Below are positions 46,516 through 58,474 of a DNA stretch of 64,000 nucleotides, in pieces. The notes beneath the pieces are model-generated. The model ran no database searches. It was not told where the DNA came from and was given only the letters and a program-made list of their open reading frames with translations. Positions within the stretch are counted from its first letter, which is position 1; each line of letters starts with the position of its first letter. The position numbers and the translations under genes were made by a program. Source of the DNA: Prillingera fragicola (lineage: Eukaryota > Basidiomycota > Tremellomycetes > Trichosporonales > Trichosporonaceae); assembly GCA_002335605.1 (NCBI GenBank), contig BEDY01000007.1, forward strand, positions 620,001 to 684,000, written 5' to 3'.

Positions 46516-46687
46516 ATGGATCCCCTCTTCGACGACTATCATCGCCTCTGCGAAGGCGACCCCGAAACCAACGCCAACATGGGCAGTACGTGCACTGTGT
46601 CAACTGATCTCACGCGCAGATTACTGTGTCCCCCGCCTCAAACGCGGGCAGATGTGGTGCAAGTACTGTCTGCTGGACTGCAGCTGA
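46516..46687 (+). CDS. 45-residue Cys-rich micropeptide of unknown function
   Basis: Two exons, 46516-46585 and 46620-46687, with a 34-nt intron that has a GTACGT donor, a CTGAT branch-like element and a GCGCAG acceptor. The product begins MDPLFDDYHRLCEGDPETNA and ends with a Cys-rich, basic half (NYCVPRLKRGQMWC, then KYCLLDCS). Five Cys lie at positions 12, 26, 37, 40 and 44. There is no signal peptide or membrane helix. The GATATAAA box upstream, canonical intron and correct phase argue for a real gene despite its size. The paired Cys could bind a metal or form disulfides; I do not recognise a family. Confidence 0.5.
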
Positions 46688-46833
46688 GCTCGTGGGTTCA
46701 AGCTCTACCCGGCGTTGTGCCATATGTCTGAAGAGTGAAAGAGAAGCGAGGAGCAACAGGGTTGTAAGGGATCTGAAGCCGCACTCTCCCCCCGCGACGT
46801 CGGAACACAACTGATTGACATTCGCTGTTACAA

Positions 46834-48559
46834 CTAAACACTCCTAGCATAAGCGAGGCGCTCCTCCACGGCCGCTGGCCCGTGGTAGTTCCTCCGCCCG
46901 TCGCTAAACCACACGACAAGGCTGAGGGTCATGGAAATCGCCACGGCGACAATGACATAGTTCATCGACTCGCCAGAGGTAACGGGGATGCTGGGCGGGA
47001 GGAGAAAGATGACCGACGTGACGGTCAGGAAGACTAGGGCGGCAATGTTGATGGGCCTGCGGGCGCGGCCGAGGGACCACACCCGGTCGGGGTTGTCGGC
47101 AAAGGCCGAGTCGCCGCGGATTAGCATTAGAAGGACTGGTGTGTCAGCTGGGGAGCACGGCAAAGGGGGGGGGGACTCACTGGGCACAAAGTAGGACAGC
47201 TGGAGCATGACGACCGAGGCGGACAGAATGGCATTGACAGCGACAGACGAGCCTAGCTGGATGAGGCCAAAGACTACGACCCAAGCTGTGCAGAACACGA
47301 GCGACCAGACTGGCACCTTGAGGCGGGGGTGCACGTCGGCGAGCCAAGGGGAGAGCCGGCCCATGCCGCGGTCCCGTGCAAAGGTCATGAGCATGCGGGA
47401 GGCGACCGTGCAGACGCCCTGGCCTGCAAAGAACATGGACAAGGTGTTGAAGATGACGAGACACGTCGCGCCGGCCTTGTTGTGCGTGACCTGGTAGTAG
47501 ATCTGGAGGAGGGGCCCTGTGGATGCGGAGAGGACGGCTTCGTAGTCGGTGAGGCAGAAGAGGAGGATCACCATGAAGATCCACGCCGTCGAGGATCCGA
47601 GGAGGATGGAGCCGACCATTACTTTGGGCGCGTTGATGGCTGCGTTTGGCATTTCCTCAATCATGTGCGACGCGGCGTCGAAGGCGGTGAGACCAAAAGT
47701 CGACTGGAGGAGGCCGAGGATGAAGGCCATGCCGTCGGGCCAGCCCGTCGTGTTGGTCCACTGCGCAAACACGTTTTTGGCGGGCTGATACTCGCCCGAC
47801 CCGAGGGCGAGGAGTGCAATGCTCACCACGACAATGCCGGCCATGGCCCACGAGCCGGCAAACTTGTCGAGCAGGGGCAGGAAACGGATTCCAAAGACGT
47901 TGAGCACGAAAAAGGCCAGCGTCATGGCGAGGTACATGAGAAAGTTTTGCCAAGACTGCAGCTCAAACGACTCGTTCCACAGCGCAATAATGCCAGTGAC
48001 AAAGTTGGACGTGAGCGACGCGTTGCACGCAATGAGTGCTATCCAACCGGCAGTCGCGTTCCAGCCCACAAAGAAGGAAAGGCCCGGCTTGAGCGACGCC
48101 GGGGCGAGCATGTACGTCCAGTCGTACTGGCCGCCAGTGAGGGGCATATTGTGGCAGATTTCCGCCCTGCGACTGTAAGCTTACGGAGGCTAGGGGTGAC
48201 CCACAGAGACAGACCCATCATGAGCGTGCCGATGGCCGAGACGAGGAGACCCCACACCATTGCCACGGAGCCGCCCGACGGCATGACCACAGGCAGGGAG
48301 GCGGACATGGCTGCGGTCGTCAGCCACCTCGGCACTGCGGTCGGCCACCACATCGCCACTCACCCGTCCACGAGTTGAGGATAGCAAACGCCAAACCGAG
48401 ACACGACAGGATCCCGAAATTGCGCTCAAGGTGCACGACGGGGTGGTGGGCGTGGTGCTTTGCCAGCGGGTCGTCGGTCTCGTGAGACGCGTGCGAGAGG
48501 ACGCGGGCCACGTTAGTGACGTGGCCCTTTTCCTCGGCTTGAATGTGTTTGCTCTCCAT
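46834..48559 (-). CDS. Amino acid/choline permease of the APC superfamily
   Basis: Four exons: 48364-48559, 48205-48310, 47181-48166 and 46834-47135, 529 aa. After a hydrophilic N terminus (first ~45 residues) come LERNFGILSCLGLAFAILNS, MPSGGSVAMVWG and EICHNMPLTGGQYDW, the start of the fungal HNM1/UGA4-type (ACT family) permeases. About 12 hydrophobic segments follow (for example YLAMTLAFFVLNVFGIRFL, SILLGSSTAWIFMVILLFCL). The motif FFAGQGVCTVASRMLMTFAR and the closing AISMTLSLVVWFSDGRRNYHG fit the family. Substrates of relatives are choline, GABA or other amino acids. It is a plasma-membrane or vacuolar H+ symporter by family; the substrate is not decidable. Confidence 0.9.
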
Positions 48560-49579
48560 CTGTCGTGTTAGTGGATGAGGGAGTGAGGTAAGAAACCAGG
48601 TTAGGAGATGCCCATCTGCGCGTATGTATACTTATCGCCCGAGTCTACAGTCAAGGGGCCCGGCCAACACGGACCGCCAGATCCTTTGCACTCCGCAGGC
48701 ACCAACTGCCCGCATGACCGCCGCCGGCCTGCACGACGACACTGGCGTCGACAAGACTTGCGGGGTGTGCCTTTGGTATCCAGGACAATGGATGTGGGTG
48801 TAGCACGAGATCCAGGATCCACCAGGATCTCAATTGATAGGCGAGTAATCAGCCTGAATGGAGGGGTAAATTGCCCGACATGCAATGTGGGCAGAGATAC
48901 GCAGCGCAGCACCTGCATGGAAGGGGGTGGGTGTTCTGCTCGGGCCGAGGTGTATCTGCTCGCCAAAGTACGAGCAATGGTTACCGATTACGTCTGTAAA
49001 ATGACAAGAGCCTTTTGGGGCTTGGCAGAAACTGATCAGTGGACATGCAAGACTGCGCCACGCCAGGCCGGCCCAGCGTAGCCGGCTCGGACAAGCATGC
49101 TTGCTCACAAACCGACCAGTGACCTTGGCAGTAGTGTAAAGAATGAACGCCGATTGAGGCAAATATTCTCGCCATGCATGTGTGGGCGACGACTGGGAGC
49201 GACACTATCATGGCCAAACTCCTCGTTCATGCGGCGACCGGAGCGACCGGATCGACAACAAGACCCTTCATCGTGAATGCCCGCTCGCTCATCGCAGCCT
49301 GTGAACACGAATTCCGTGCTGCCACTACCAAGATGATGCATGAATATCCATGCATGACGGGCAGGTGGGCGACATGTGCGAGTAGATCGTCATTGGGATA
49401 TATCGATTGTTTGACTCCCATCGTTGTAAATGTACATATACTTGGCATGGGAGGATCGTATCAGTGCTGCTGCAGACTGTCGCGACTTCAATATGCAGTT
49501 GTGACATTAAATCTGTGCCAACAATGAACCCACTCGGTTGGGTCACCTCGCGCCGTTGTTCACGTACAGATCTCCCTCC
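48560..49579. other. 1-kb intergenic stretch
   Basis: Upstream region of the permease gene and 3' flank of the zinc-finger gene. Open frames are short and unconvincing. No RNA gene or repeat seen. Confidence 0.4.
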
Positions 49580-52500
49580 CTACTCCTTCCGCGCCGCCCA
49601 CTGATCCCAATCAGCCTCATCATTCGCATTCCACTCCACGACGTCGGGGTTCTCCACCTCCTCCACCTCTTCCTCCTCCTCACTCGCCTCGACATGCACG
49701 AACACTTCCAAGTTGGGCTCGCGCTCAGACGCACGTGGTACAGGGGACGCGGTCCCAAAGTCCCCATTCGGGAGGGGCACAATCGCGATGGAACTCGCGC
49801 GGGTACTGGGGACAGCGGAGGCGGCTGCCAGTACGGGCCGCGAGGCATGGTGACGGCTGGGACCAGCCCCGTTGGCGTCCAAGAGGAGGCGGCTGGCAAC
49901 GACCCGCGCGACAGAGGGTGTGCGCGTCCCGCGATCCACAGCCTTTCGTTTATCCTTGCTGGGCATGGGCGAGGGCACGGGCTTGACCTCGCGACCGGCC
50001 CAGTCCTCACGCAACCACAGCGGCAACACCCTTTTGCGCGTCGGAATCTCGACTACAGCGACCCTCGGCCCAGAGTTGAGCGTCGCCGACGCCTCGGGCA
50101 CGGGATACAGTGACGGACCAGGGAGGAGTGCCTGCAGACGCTTCCGCGTCGCGGGCCAACTCTTTCTGTGTTTCAGCACACGGCCAACGACCATTCCGAG
50201 GTCGTCGAGCCAATAGCCACGATAGTTGAGGCGCGTGGCACCTGGAGGCGGCTTGCTCGTAAAAGGCATGGCGCGGATACGTGCTTGTTCCTCGTTTTCA
50301 GCAACATCGAGCTTGAACGCCTTGAGACCCGTGCGCCAGTTGACGCCGTCCGTGCGGCGTGGGATGTGGCCAATGACGGTCCCATGTGCGTCGAGCCACC
50401 GGCCATAGTAGTCAAGCTCGACGGCGCCGATTGGATAGTCGTGGATCGGGGGCGGAGGCTTGACGTCCTCATCAGAGTAAGTGGCATTCGTGTCGGGATA
50501 CTGGGGGTATCCCTCGTCGTCGTCTGGCTGGTCCCGATGAACGTCGCCAGCGTCGTCGCCAACGAGATTAACAGCCTTGAGTCCCTGGTGCCACTGCATC
50601 CCCTCCCGAGGCTTACGACCAAGCACCTCGCCATTTGCGCCAATCCAGCGCGCATAGGCGTCGAGCCTGACCGCACCATCCGGCGGATCGACCGATATGG
50701 GAAGCTTGCTCTTCGGCTTCCACTTTTTGGCCTTCTTGACCGAGCGGACGTCCGAGCTGCTGCAGCCGAGGAAATGATTGTTGCTGAGCCCTTCGCGCCA
50801 GTGTCCCGGACCCTTGCGTTTCTTCAGATGCCCAACAACAGCCCCAGCAGCATTGACGAACCGCCCCCACTGATCGACTTTGACAGCCCCAGACGGTGGG
50901 CGCGCGATCGAATAGGTGACGTTGCCGTTTGCGTCCACCGATTCGTCGTCGCTCGACTCGTCATCCTCCTCGGCTCGCGCAGAGGGCAAGACGTACCGAG
51001 CCACGCCGTCGACGTCTACGCGTACGCTGGCCATGTTGACGTCCTTTGGGACCATGTAGCTGCGTTTGCGCTTCTTTTTATTAGGGACCCCCTGCGTACC
51101 GGTGAGGACAATGTCACCGTCGCCATCAACATCAATGGGCTCCAGCATCATGCCCTCATGCTCGGTTCCCTGCCGGCTCGCATTCATCGAGCCGGGCATA
51201 CCAGGTCCATGGCCACCGCCATCAAGCTGGGCAAGCATATGCGGCGGGTGTTCGACATGTAACACGGGGTTCTCTGGCGCGACACACATACGCTGAACAC
51301 GTGCGCGTAAAGTCTCCTGCCTCCCAGGCGCCTTGTAGCTCGACCCATGCGCTAGCGGCGTCGTGAGCTGGTCAGAGTGCACGGCCTTGGGCAGCCATGG
51401 CAAGGCAGTAGCTAGCCCAGCCTCTATGTGGTCCTTGCCGAGCGGTATCCGTGTCGACTTCCATGGCAGGTCCGCGCGCGGCCGCGAAGCGGTCCTGGGT
51501 GAGTGGCTCGTGACGTGGCGCTGGAGCATGGAGATAGTCTTGAAGCGGAGACCACACAGGTCAAAGGGGCAGTAGAGAGTTGCAGAGATGTGGCGGGCCG
51601 ACATGTGCTGCACAAGCTCTTCGCGGGTGTTGAAGCAAGGGCGCTCGCATCTGTCCCACCTGCACTGATAGACAGTCGTGTACAGTTGATCCTGGTTGTC
51701 AGCGGCGACGACGACTGAGACACTAACGTAGTCAACGGGCATGATACCATCATCAGCGTGCCGCCGCGCAGCGACGTGCTTTTCGAGCAACACCTCGCTC
51801 GCCAGAACCGAGTCGCAGTCATCCCACCCACAAGGATACTCGCGCACCTGATTCAACAGACTCTGCGGCTTCAACAAACTCGCATACGGCTCAAGCATGC
51901 CCGGTCCAGGCCGAACAGTCAGCCGATCAGGCAGCGGCTCCGGCTTCGTCAACACCGACTTGAGCCCTGGGACACGCGCCTTCTTCCACCCGCCCGTAAG
52001 CTGGATGTGCTGCTGCCTCCTCGCAGCTTGCGCGGCCGTAGCTACTCTGGCCGTGATGCGCGGCTTGGGAACAAAGCTCGGCGCGTCGTCGCGTGCGGGG
52101 AGGTAGGCACCGCCAATAATAAGGTCACGCCGGCGGCGTTTCTTGATAGGAATGACAACTACGGCACGATCAACGGGGAGCTTCTTGACCGTCATGTCCA
52201 CGACGTTGCCCGCAGGGGTTTGTGAGGCGGTAGGCACCTGCGAAGGCTGTGAAGCGCCAGTGATCTGCAAGTCAGGTTCACGTGGATGCCTGGACGCCGG
52301 CGAAGCCTCGCGTGACGGTGATGACGGGATCTCTATGATCTCGACATTATCGTTGCGAGACTGCCACTCGGGTATAGGCGATGCCTCGATTGAGTCGGCT
52401 TCTGGCTGGGGTTCCCATAGTGACTCGCGGTCGAGCATAAAGGAGGGTTCCGCCCCCATCGCCTCCTCTGACGGAGAGGCGGGGGTTGGGCGGTACACCG

Positions 52501-54605
52501 GGGATGGAGGGGCAGGCTCGGGCTCGGCTTCCGCCTCTGGAGATGCTGGTGAAGGGCGGTAGACGGGGGACGGTGGCGCACCTTCTGGCTCCACGTCGGG
52601 TTGAACCTCGACCACAACCTCGGGCCAAGATTCAGATTCAGAAACGGCCTCGACTGGTTCCTCAACCTCGTATTCCTCCTGCACTGATGCCTGAGCCGCC
52701 TGCGACGACGGCTCGCCGCTTCCACTCCTAGTAACCCAAGCAGTGATGCCAGTGATGAGGCTGCCAAGTTTTGACTTTATCGGACCCGCATCTGCACCTG
52801 CATTCGGCACAGCAGACTCGGGCGCTGGCAACTTTCGCGGATCTGATACACGCTGCACAATCTGCTGCTGCTCGGATGGGGGCTGCTCGGCCGGCCGCGG
52901 AGGCTCCAAGCCATGTTGCGACGATGTACCATTTGAATGTGCTGGTGACGACGTTGGCCTCGACGCGGCCCTGTGAGCAGCACGTGCTTCCTCCACGAAG
53001 GACTGCAGGTCGAATTGCACGGCCGGGGGTCTGAGAGCTGCGCTGGACTGTGCTGATACGGAGGGTGACTGTGTTGCAGCTGTCGCAGGTACATGAGCCC
53101 CGGCTGATGCCGCACGGCCTGCAATAACCGGAGTGATGGGTGCTGCCACCTCTGGATCTGGCGGCCTAACAGCCTCACTGGCGTGAGCCCGAGCCGGCCG
53201 AGTTGCTCCCACAGGAACGGGAGCCGCTGAACTCGCAGGCGGACGTATAGCGGCTGTAGTCGATGTCGCAATGGACGATGTTGATCCAGTCCCAGCGGCT
53301 GCCAGCTGGGCTGATGCCATGGAAACTGAGGGGGAGGCCGCCTCGCTTGTCGGCGCTAAGCTGGTGGACGGTGTCAAGGTTGCATCAGCCGGTGCGGCCT
53401 TGGCCTGAGCGTTCTCATTAGGAATGAACACACTGATAATGGTAGGACTCGACGAGCCCGACGAGGGTCGAGCAGAGGCTGATGCCCACTGAGGGACTGG
53501 TACTTGACCAGACATCTGTGGTCGCGGGGCCTGGACAGTCGCTGACGAGGCAACGGCCGGAGTCGGAGATGGCACAGGAGGAACAGCAGGCGCAGCCACG
53601 CGCAACGGCGTCGCTTGCGGAGTTGAAGACGGTGACGGGGTCCCCTGACTTGCGCGGTTCGCCTTTATGCGAGATAGGAAGGCGGCCACGGACGTTGGTG
53701 GCGCAGCAGATGCCGACGCAGCGTTCCCTGCCACTGGCCGTGCAGGAGTGGCTGGCAGAGATGCGACAGCTGGGGGTGCAGCTGAAACTACTGACCTTAC
53801 TGGCGGCGAGGCTGCGGCAGGGATCGCATTAGCATGATTAGCGGCCACGGGTTGCCGGACGGCCGCAGCACCGGGCCTGCTAATTCCATTCCCTGCAAGA
53901 GGGAAGGCTGGTGCTGGAGCTCGAGGACCGGCATGAGAAGGAGCGGCGTGTGCAGGTCGGACTTGAGTGCTCGCGGCAACAGCAGGCGGGCGGGTGGCGG
54001 TCTGCACAGGGGAGTGTGCTGGCGGCGACACGCTGGGCCGAGCTCCATCTGATGGCGACGCCGCCGAGGTCGACGTATCCGATGCCATTGTCAGCCATGT
54101 CTCTGCTTCCAATGGGGGGTGAAAGTCTGCGGGTCGCATGGGTGGTGGGCGAGTGGATACACTGGGTATATGCAGGGAAGATGCCCCGGTTGCGGCTGAG
54201 CTGCCAACACCGATGTGTGTCCCCTGCTGTCCGGCTGCGTTTGCCCATGCGCTAAGGCCTCCCAATTCCGCTCTTGCGGTCTGACTAGTGGCCGAGGAAG
54301 GTGTCTCTAATCCTGGCGGTGTGGGTGGCTGAATGGGACTGGCTTGTGATGTGTGGTGCCATGGTGACAACGGTGAGTCTGCTGCTGAAAGCACAAACGG
54401 TGACTCTGGGCCAGGAAGGAACAATGGAGATTCTGGTGGAGGAGAAGGACGAGGAAGAGGCAGAGAAGGAGCTGCTCTTGTGGGTGAAGGGTTTCGGTCT
54501 GTTGCCCATCGTGGTCGAGTGGGAGCAGCAGCGTTCCCGTTTCGACAGCTGGACAGTGAGTGTGTGAATGGGCGAGAGGTGTGATGCTTACCCCTGCTGG
54601 CTCAT
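49580..54605 (-). CDS. Large C2H2 zinc-finger protein with a four-copy repeat of unknown type
   Basis: Two exons: 54592-54605 (14 nt, MSQQG) and 49580-54548, 1,660 aa. Residues 1-~640 are Pro/Ala/Ser-rich and disordered, then acidic. Around residues 900-1017 come three C2H2-type fingers: YPCGWDDCDSV...H...H, YQCRWDRCERP...QHMSARH and YCPFDLCGLRFK...QRHVTSH. The C-x4-C spacing is of the GLI/ZIC kind. After a basic stretch (KKKRKRSYMVP) and an acidic patch lie four ~45-residue repeats (about residues 1222-1479) of the form PxGAVxLDxYGRWxxAxGxV followed by xG and a Trp. The C terminus is acidic (EASEEEEEVEEVE) and ends DWDQWAARKE. A nuclear, probably DNA-binding regulator is inferred; the start depends on a 42-43 nt first intron. 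Confidence 0.75.
50125..50897 (-). repeat. Four tandem ~45-residue protein repeats inside the zinc-finger gene
   Basis: Encoded units at about 50778-50897, 50558-50692, 50310-50440 and 50125-50252 read SGAVKVDQWGRFVNAAGAVV, DGAVRLDAYARWIGANGEVL, IGAVELDYYGRWLDAHGTVI and PGATRLNYRGYWLDDLGMVV. Each is followed by G-[HR], a basic segment and a Trp; units 1-3 have W-x2-GL. Linkers of 20-45 residues separate them. The copies differ strongly at DNA level, so the duplication is old. Confidence 0.7.
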
Positions 54606-55125
54606 GCTGAGATCTGCTGTGTATTAGACCTCATTACGTGTGTGCTTCTTTGGTCTCCAGTGTTATAGAGGATGAAAGATGAACAAGAACAAGACCAAGA
54701 TGCAACAATGTACGAGGGAAGGTCGACTGTTGTCGTTCCTGGGACAAGTGGAGGGCACAAACAGGACGAGAACGGAATCAAAATTTCAGCAGATTAGCCA
54801 GGAACACTGCCAGGCTGACACTATCCCCCTCCTCTTCAAAGCAAGAATGCATGATATTGAAGAGAGTATGCATGCAAACAGTACACATAGTCTGATAGAT
54901 GATGAAGAGATGCATCGAATGATACCCATAACATAGCATGTATGCATGTAGCTGTTACAGAAATGACAATTTCCATTAGGCGCTGATTCGTTCCAATGAT
55001 CAGCCTGGCTTTTCCAATCTCCGCATCGTCCTCCGGGCGGCACTCACCGTCCATCCCCATTTCTCTTCCTCTTATCCCCCTCCTCCTGCTTTCACCCCTC
55101 TCTCTCCCTCAACCTCCTATCAAAC
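54606..55125. other. Intergenic stretch, divergent promoters of zinc-finger and lipoyl synthase genes
   Basis: 520 bp with no coding signal. The 3' end (about 55060-55120) is an almost pure C/T tract before the lipoyl synthase ATG. Short ATGCAT-type palindromes occur around 54845-54950. Confidence 0.4.
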
Positions 55126-56469
55126 ATGCGCTCATTCACAAGCACAGCCGTAGAGACTGCTCGGGTTCACGCAGCAAGCAGGCGCTACATCGCTTCCTCT
55201 GTAAGTATCCCACACCGCCCGGACCAAACGGAGCTCAGTCGTCATGTCGAACCTCCACTTACTCATCCCTCACCAGTTGTCAGCCAGCTCATCCCGCTCC
55301 CTCGCGACCGCCTCCAACCCACCTCCAGCAGCAGCAGCAGAGGACAAACCCAAGCGCAAGTTCCCCAAGCTCGATGACGGCCTCACCTTTGGCGACTTTG
55401 TGTCGGGCGAGCCCATCCCAGACGCCGCCGAGCGTGTCGTCCTTGGCAACACCACCCAGCCTCGTCTCCCCAGCTTTTTGAAGCACCCCATCCCCACCGG
55501 TGCGTCGTACACTGGCATCAAAAAGGACCTCCGTGGCCTCGGTCTGCACACGGTGTGCGAGGAGGCAAAGTGCCCTAACATTGGCGAGTGCTGGGGTGGA
55601 GGCAAGGGCACGGCGACAGCGACCATCATGGTGAGTGACTCATACATGCCGTCAAGTGCTAAACGAACCAGCTCATGGGCGACACATGTACCCGTGGATG
55701 CCGCTTTTGCTCCATCAAGACAGCAAAGGCTCCTCCTCCCCTCGACATTCACGAGCCCGAGAACACTGCCGAGGCCATCAGCCGTTGGGGTCTGGGCTAC
55801 ATTGTTTTGACGTCGGTGGACCGTGACGACCTCGTCGACGGCGGCGCTGCCCACATTGCAAGCACCATCAGCAAGATTAAGCAGAAGGCGCCCAAGATTC
55901 TCGTCGAGGCCTTGACCCCCGACTTTGCCGGCAAGGGCTCGGACGCCGTTGCCCAGGTCGCTACCTCTGGATTGGACGTCTTTGCCCACAACGTCGAGAC
56001 CGTCCCCGAGTGCACCCCCTTTGTCCGTGACCGCCGCGCCAACTTTGACCAGTCGATCGAGGTGCTCAAGACGGCCAAGCGCTCGGCCGAGGCTGCCGGC
56101 AAGGAGATTCTCACCAAGACCTCGATCATGCTTGGTGTCGGTGAGCGTGAGGAGGAGCTGCACGCCGCCCTCCGTCGCCTGCGCGAGGCCGACGTCGACG
56201 TTGTCACTTTTGGACAGTACATGCGCCCCACCAAGCGCCACATGAAGGTCGACCGCTACGTCGAGCCCGCCGAGTTTGCCAAGTGGAAGGAGGTCGCCGA
56301 GGGTATGGGCTTCCTGTACGTTGCCTCTGGACCACTCGTCCGCTCGAGTTACAAGGCGGGAGAGTTCTTCATTGAGAATGTTCTCAAGAAGCGTCGCGCG
56401 GCGGCTGCTCAGCGTGCGACTGGCGAGCTTGCCGCTGCCGACAGCAAGCAGACTGAGGCCAGCGCGTAG
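55126..56469 (+). CDS. LIP5: Lipoyl synthase, mitochondrial
   Basis: Three exons: 55126-55200, 55277-55630 and 55672-56469, 408 aa. An N-terminal presequence ([20 protein letters not shown]) is followed by [20 protein letters not shown]. The auxiliary-cluster Cys motif is [12 protein letters not shown] and the radical-SAM motif is [12 protein letters not shown]. Downstream, [58 protein letters not shown] and [13 protein letters not shown] are all family blocks. It inserts two sulfurs into octanoyl groups on lipoyl domains, consuming its auxiliary 4Fe-4S cluster, which NFU1 (also in this window) helps to restore. Confidence 0.96.
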
Positions 56470-56688
56470 GACATGTACTTTGCATTTGATAGGATTGGAT
56501 GTATACTCTAAACATAGGCAACTGGGTCATTAGGATTTGGAGGACCAGTGACTATTACAAAGTATTGCATCCGTTAATTGGACACTTTGCTTCCGCTAAT
56601 GGCTGTTGGATGTGTTGTGGATGTTCGTCTCTCTTGTTCGTCGTCTTTGAGCTCTCATCCATCCATCACAAGGCAAGCACTGCCCAGC

Positions 56689-58323
56689 ATGCCTGCACCC
56701 CAGACAATGGGCATCTACCCATCAGACTCGGTCACAGTATGTCTCACCCGATACAACCAGGCTAACGTGCACAGGAAGTGTCCCAGTCGCTGCCCCTCGA
56801 CCCCCTTGGACCCGGTGCCGCAGACTTGCTTGCCGGAGACGTAGAGTATCGCCTCCACTTTCTCATCCAGGAAGCGAAAAAGTTCATGGTCCATGGGAAG
56901 CGCCAGACGCTGCTTCCCGAGGATATTGAGCACGCGATGGAGGCGTTGAATGTCGAGGTGAGTGGATGCGCGCGCGCGTGTCACAGCAGCTAACGTCTCA
57001 GCCAGTCATTGTCCCCCCACGCCCCCTCCCGCAAGCACCTTTCCAAGCCGTCCCTGTCCCCAGCGGCCCCAACGCCTCGTCAGCGCAGCAGCTGTACCAC
57101 GTCGTCGACGACGAAATTGACTTTGCAACCTACCTGCGCGAACCTCTTCCTCCAGCGCTGGCCAACTCGGCAGGCGTCAAGTGGCAGGCCCACTGGCTGG
57201 CCGTGGAAGGTATCCAGCCCGCGATCCCCGAGAACCCGGCGCCGAGCTCGCGTGCAGGCCCCAGCCGCCCAACGCCGACACCGACGACGGGTGCGGCGGC
57301 GCTGAGGCCGAGCGCCAAGGCGCACCTCACCACCGAGCTGCAGCTCTACTTTTCGCGTCTCACGGCCGCCCTCGTGCCGAGCGTCAACACCCTGCCGCAC
57401 TTGCCTGGCAACCCGCCAGCCGGGTCTGCGCAGCACGCCTTTCCCGACGCAGAGAGGCATCGCCTCGCTGCCCTCGCGAGCGTGCGCTCTGACGCAGCCG
57501 TCGCGGGCGTGCTGGCCTATCTCGTCCGGTGGGTCGCCGAGTCGATCAACAAGACCCTCATGGGCGCGACGGGCACGATTGGCTGCCTCATTGACGTTGT
57601 CGAGGCGATATTGGACAATGAGGCGCTGTTTGTCGAGCCGTACTTGCACCAGTTTCTCGCGCCGCTCATGTCGATTCTCCTCACTGTGCCACTGGGACCG
57701 CACCCGCCTAGCTCTAGTGGGCCTGCGCCTATAGAGCTGCGCACGCGGGCGGCCGACGTGCTTGGAAAGCTGGTTAGCTTGTATGGCAAGCAGTACCCTG
57801 GTCTCGTTCCTCGTAAGTCAACTGTCTGCTGATCATAGCAATTGCTAATACAACAGGCCTTATGTCAACCCTCACGCGTGCCTTGCACTCGGCCCCCTTC
57901 CCTTCGCCGCTGGGCGCGGAAAACCCGCCTGCGGGGCGGTACGAAGGCGCCGTCCTCGGCCTGGCTTCGCTCGGCCCACACGCCATCAAGACCTCTCTGT
58001 GGGGCAACGGCGGCAGCGCCCTCTCGACCGTCGACCAGCTGGTCGGTACGCTCTACCCTGGCATTTCGGCCTCAGGCAAGGGACTGGGCAAGACTGGTCT
58101 CATGAAGGCCACTTTCCGCGCGTTGTCGCTGTTGACGCACCCCAAGCCTTCTGACGCGGCGATTCCGTCCCCCGATGCGGGCGAGCTGGCGGAGCGGTTT
58201 GGTGACAATGTGGCTCGCGCGCTTGAGAAGCGGCCGTGGATGGCTACTGAGCTGTTGAGGCTTTATCGCGAGGGGGTGCCCTTTGAAGAGGAGGAGGAGG
58301 CTATGGAGGAGGTTGCGGCGTAG
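56689..58323 (+). CDS. TAF6: TAF6, TFIID/SAGA subunit
   Basis: Four exons: 56689-56736, 56775-56957, 57002-57812 and 57857-58323, 502 aa. The N terminus is the TAF6 histone fold: MGIYPSDSVTEVSQSLPLDP, AADLLAGDVEYRLHFLIQEA, KKFMVHGKRQTLLPEDIEHA and MEALNVEP. LYHVVDDEIDFATYLREPLP and VKWQAHWLAVEGIQPAIPEN lead into the C-terminal HEAT-repeat domain (LTTELQLYFSRLTAAL, LVRWVAESINKTL, YLHQFLAPLMSILLTV, LRTRAADVLGKLVSLYG). TAF6 pairs with TAF9 in TFIID and SAGA. The acidic C terminus (FEEEEEAMEEVAA) closes the protein. Confidence 0.94.
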
Positions 58324-58474
58324 CCTCACTATGCGTGAGTTGGGGGAGATTGTGCATAGATGATCACGGGATGCACATGTTGTACCACGACCAGCAGCCT
58401 GGCCCAGGCCGGCAGCGCAGCGCAAAGACGACACGGTAACCCAAATTCATGACTGCACACACGCTACACAGTCT

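Noticed and set aside
47329..48378. 349-codon plus-strand frame opposite the permease gene
   Set aside because: It is the antisense shadow of a well-supported APC permease and has no protein-like features.
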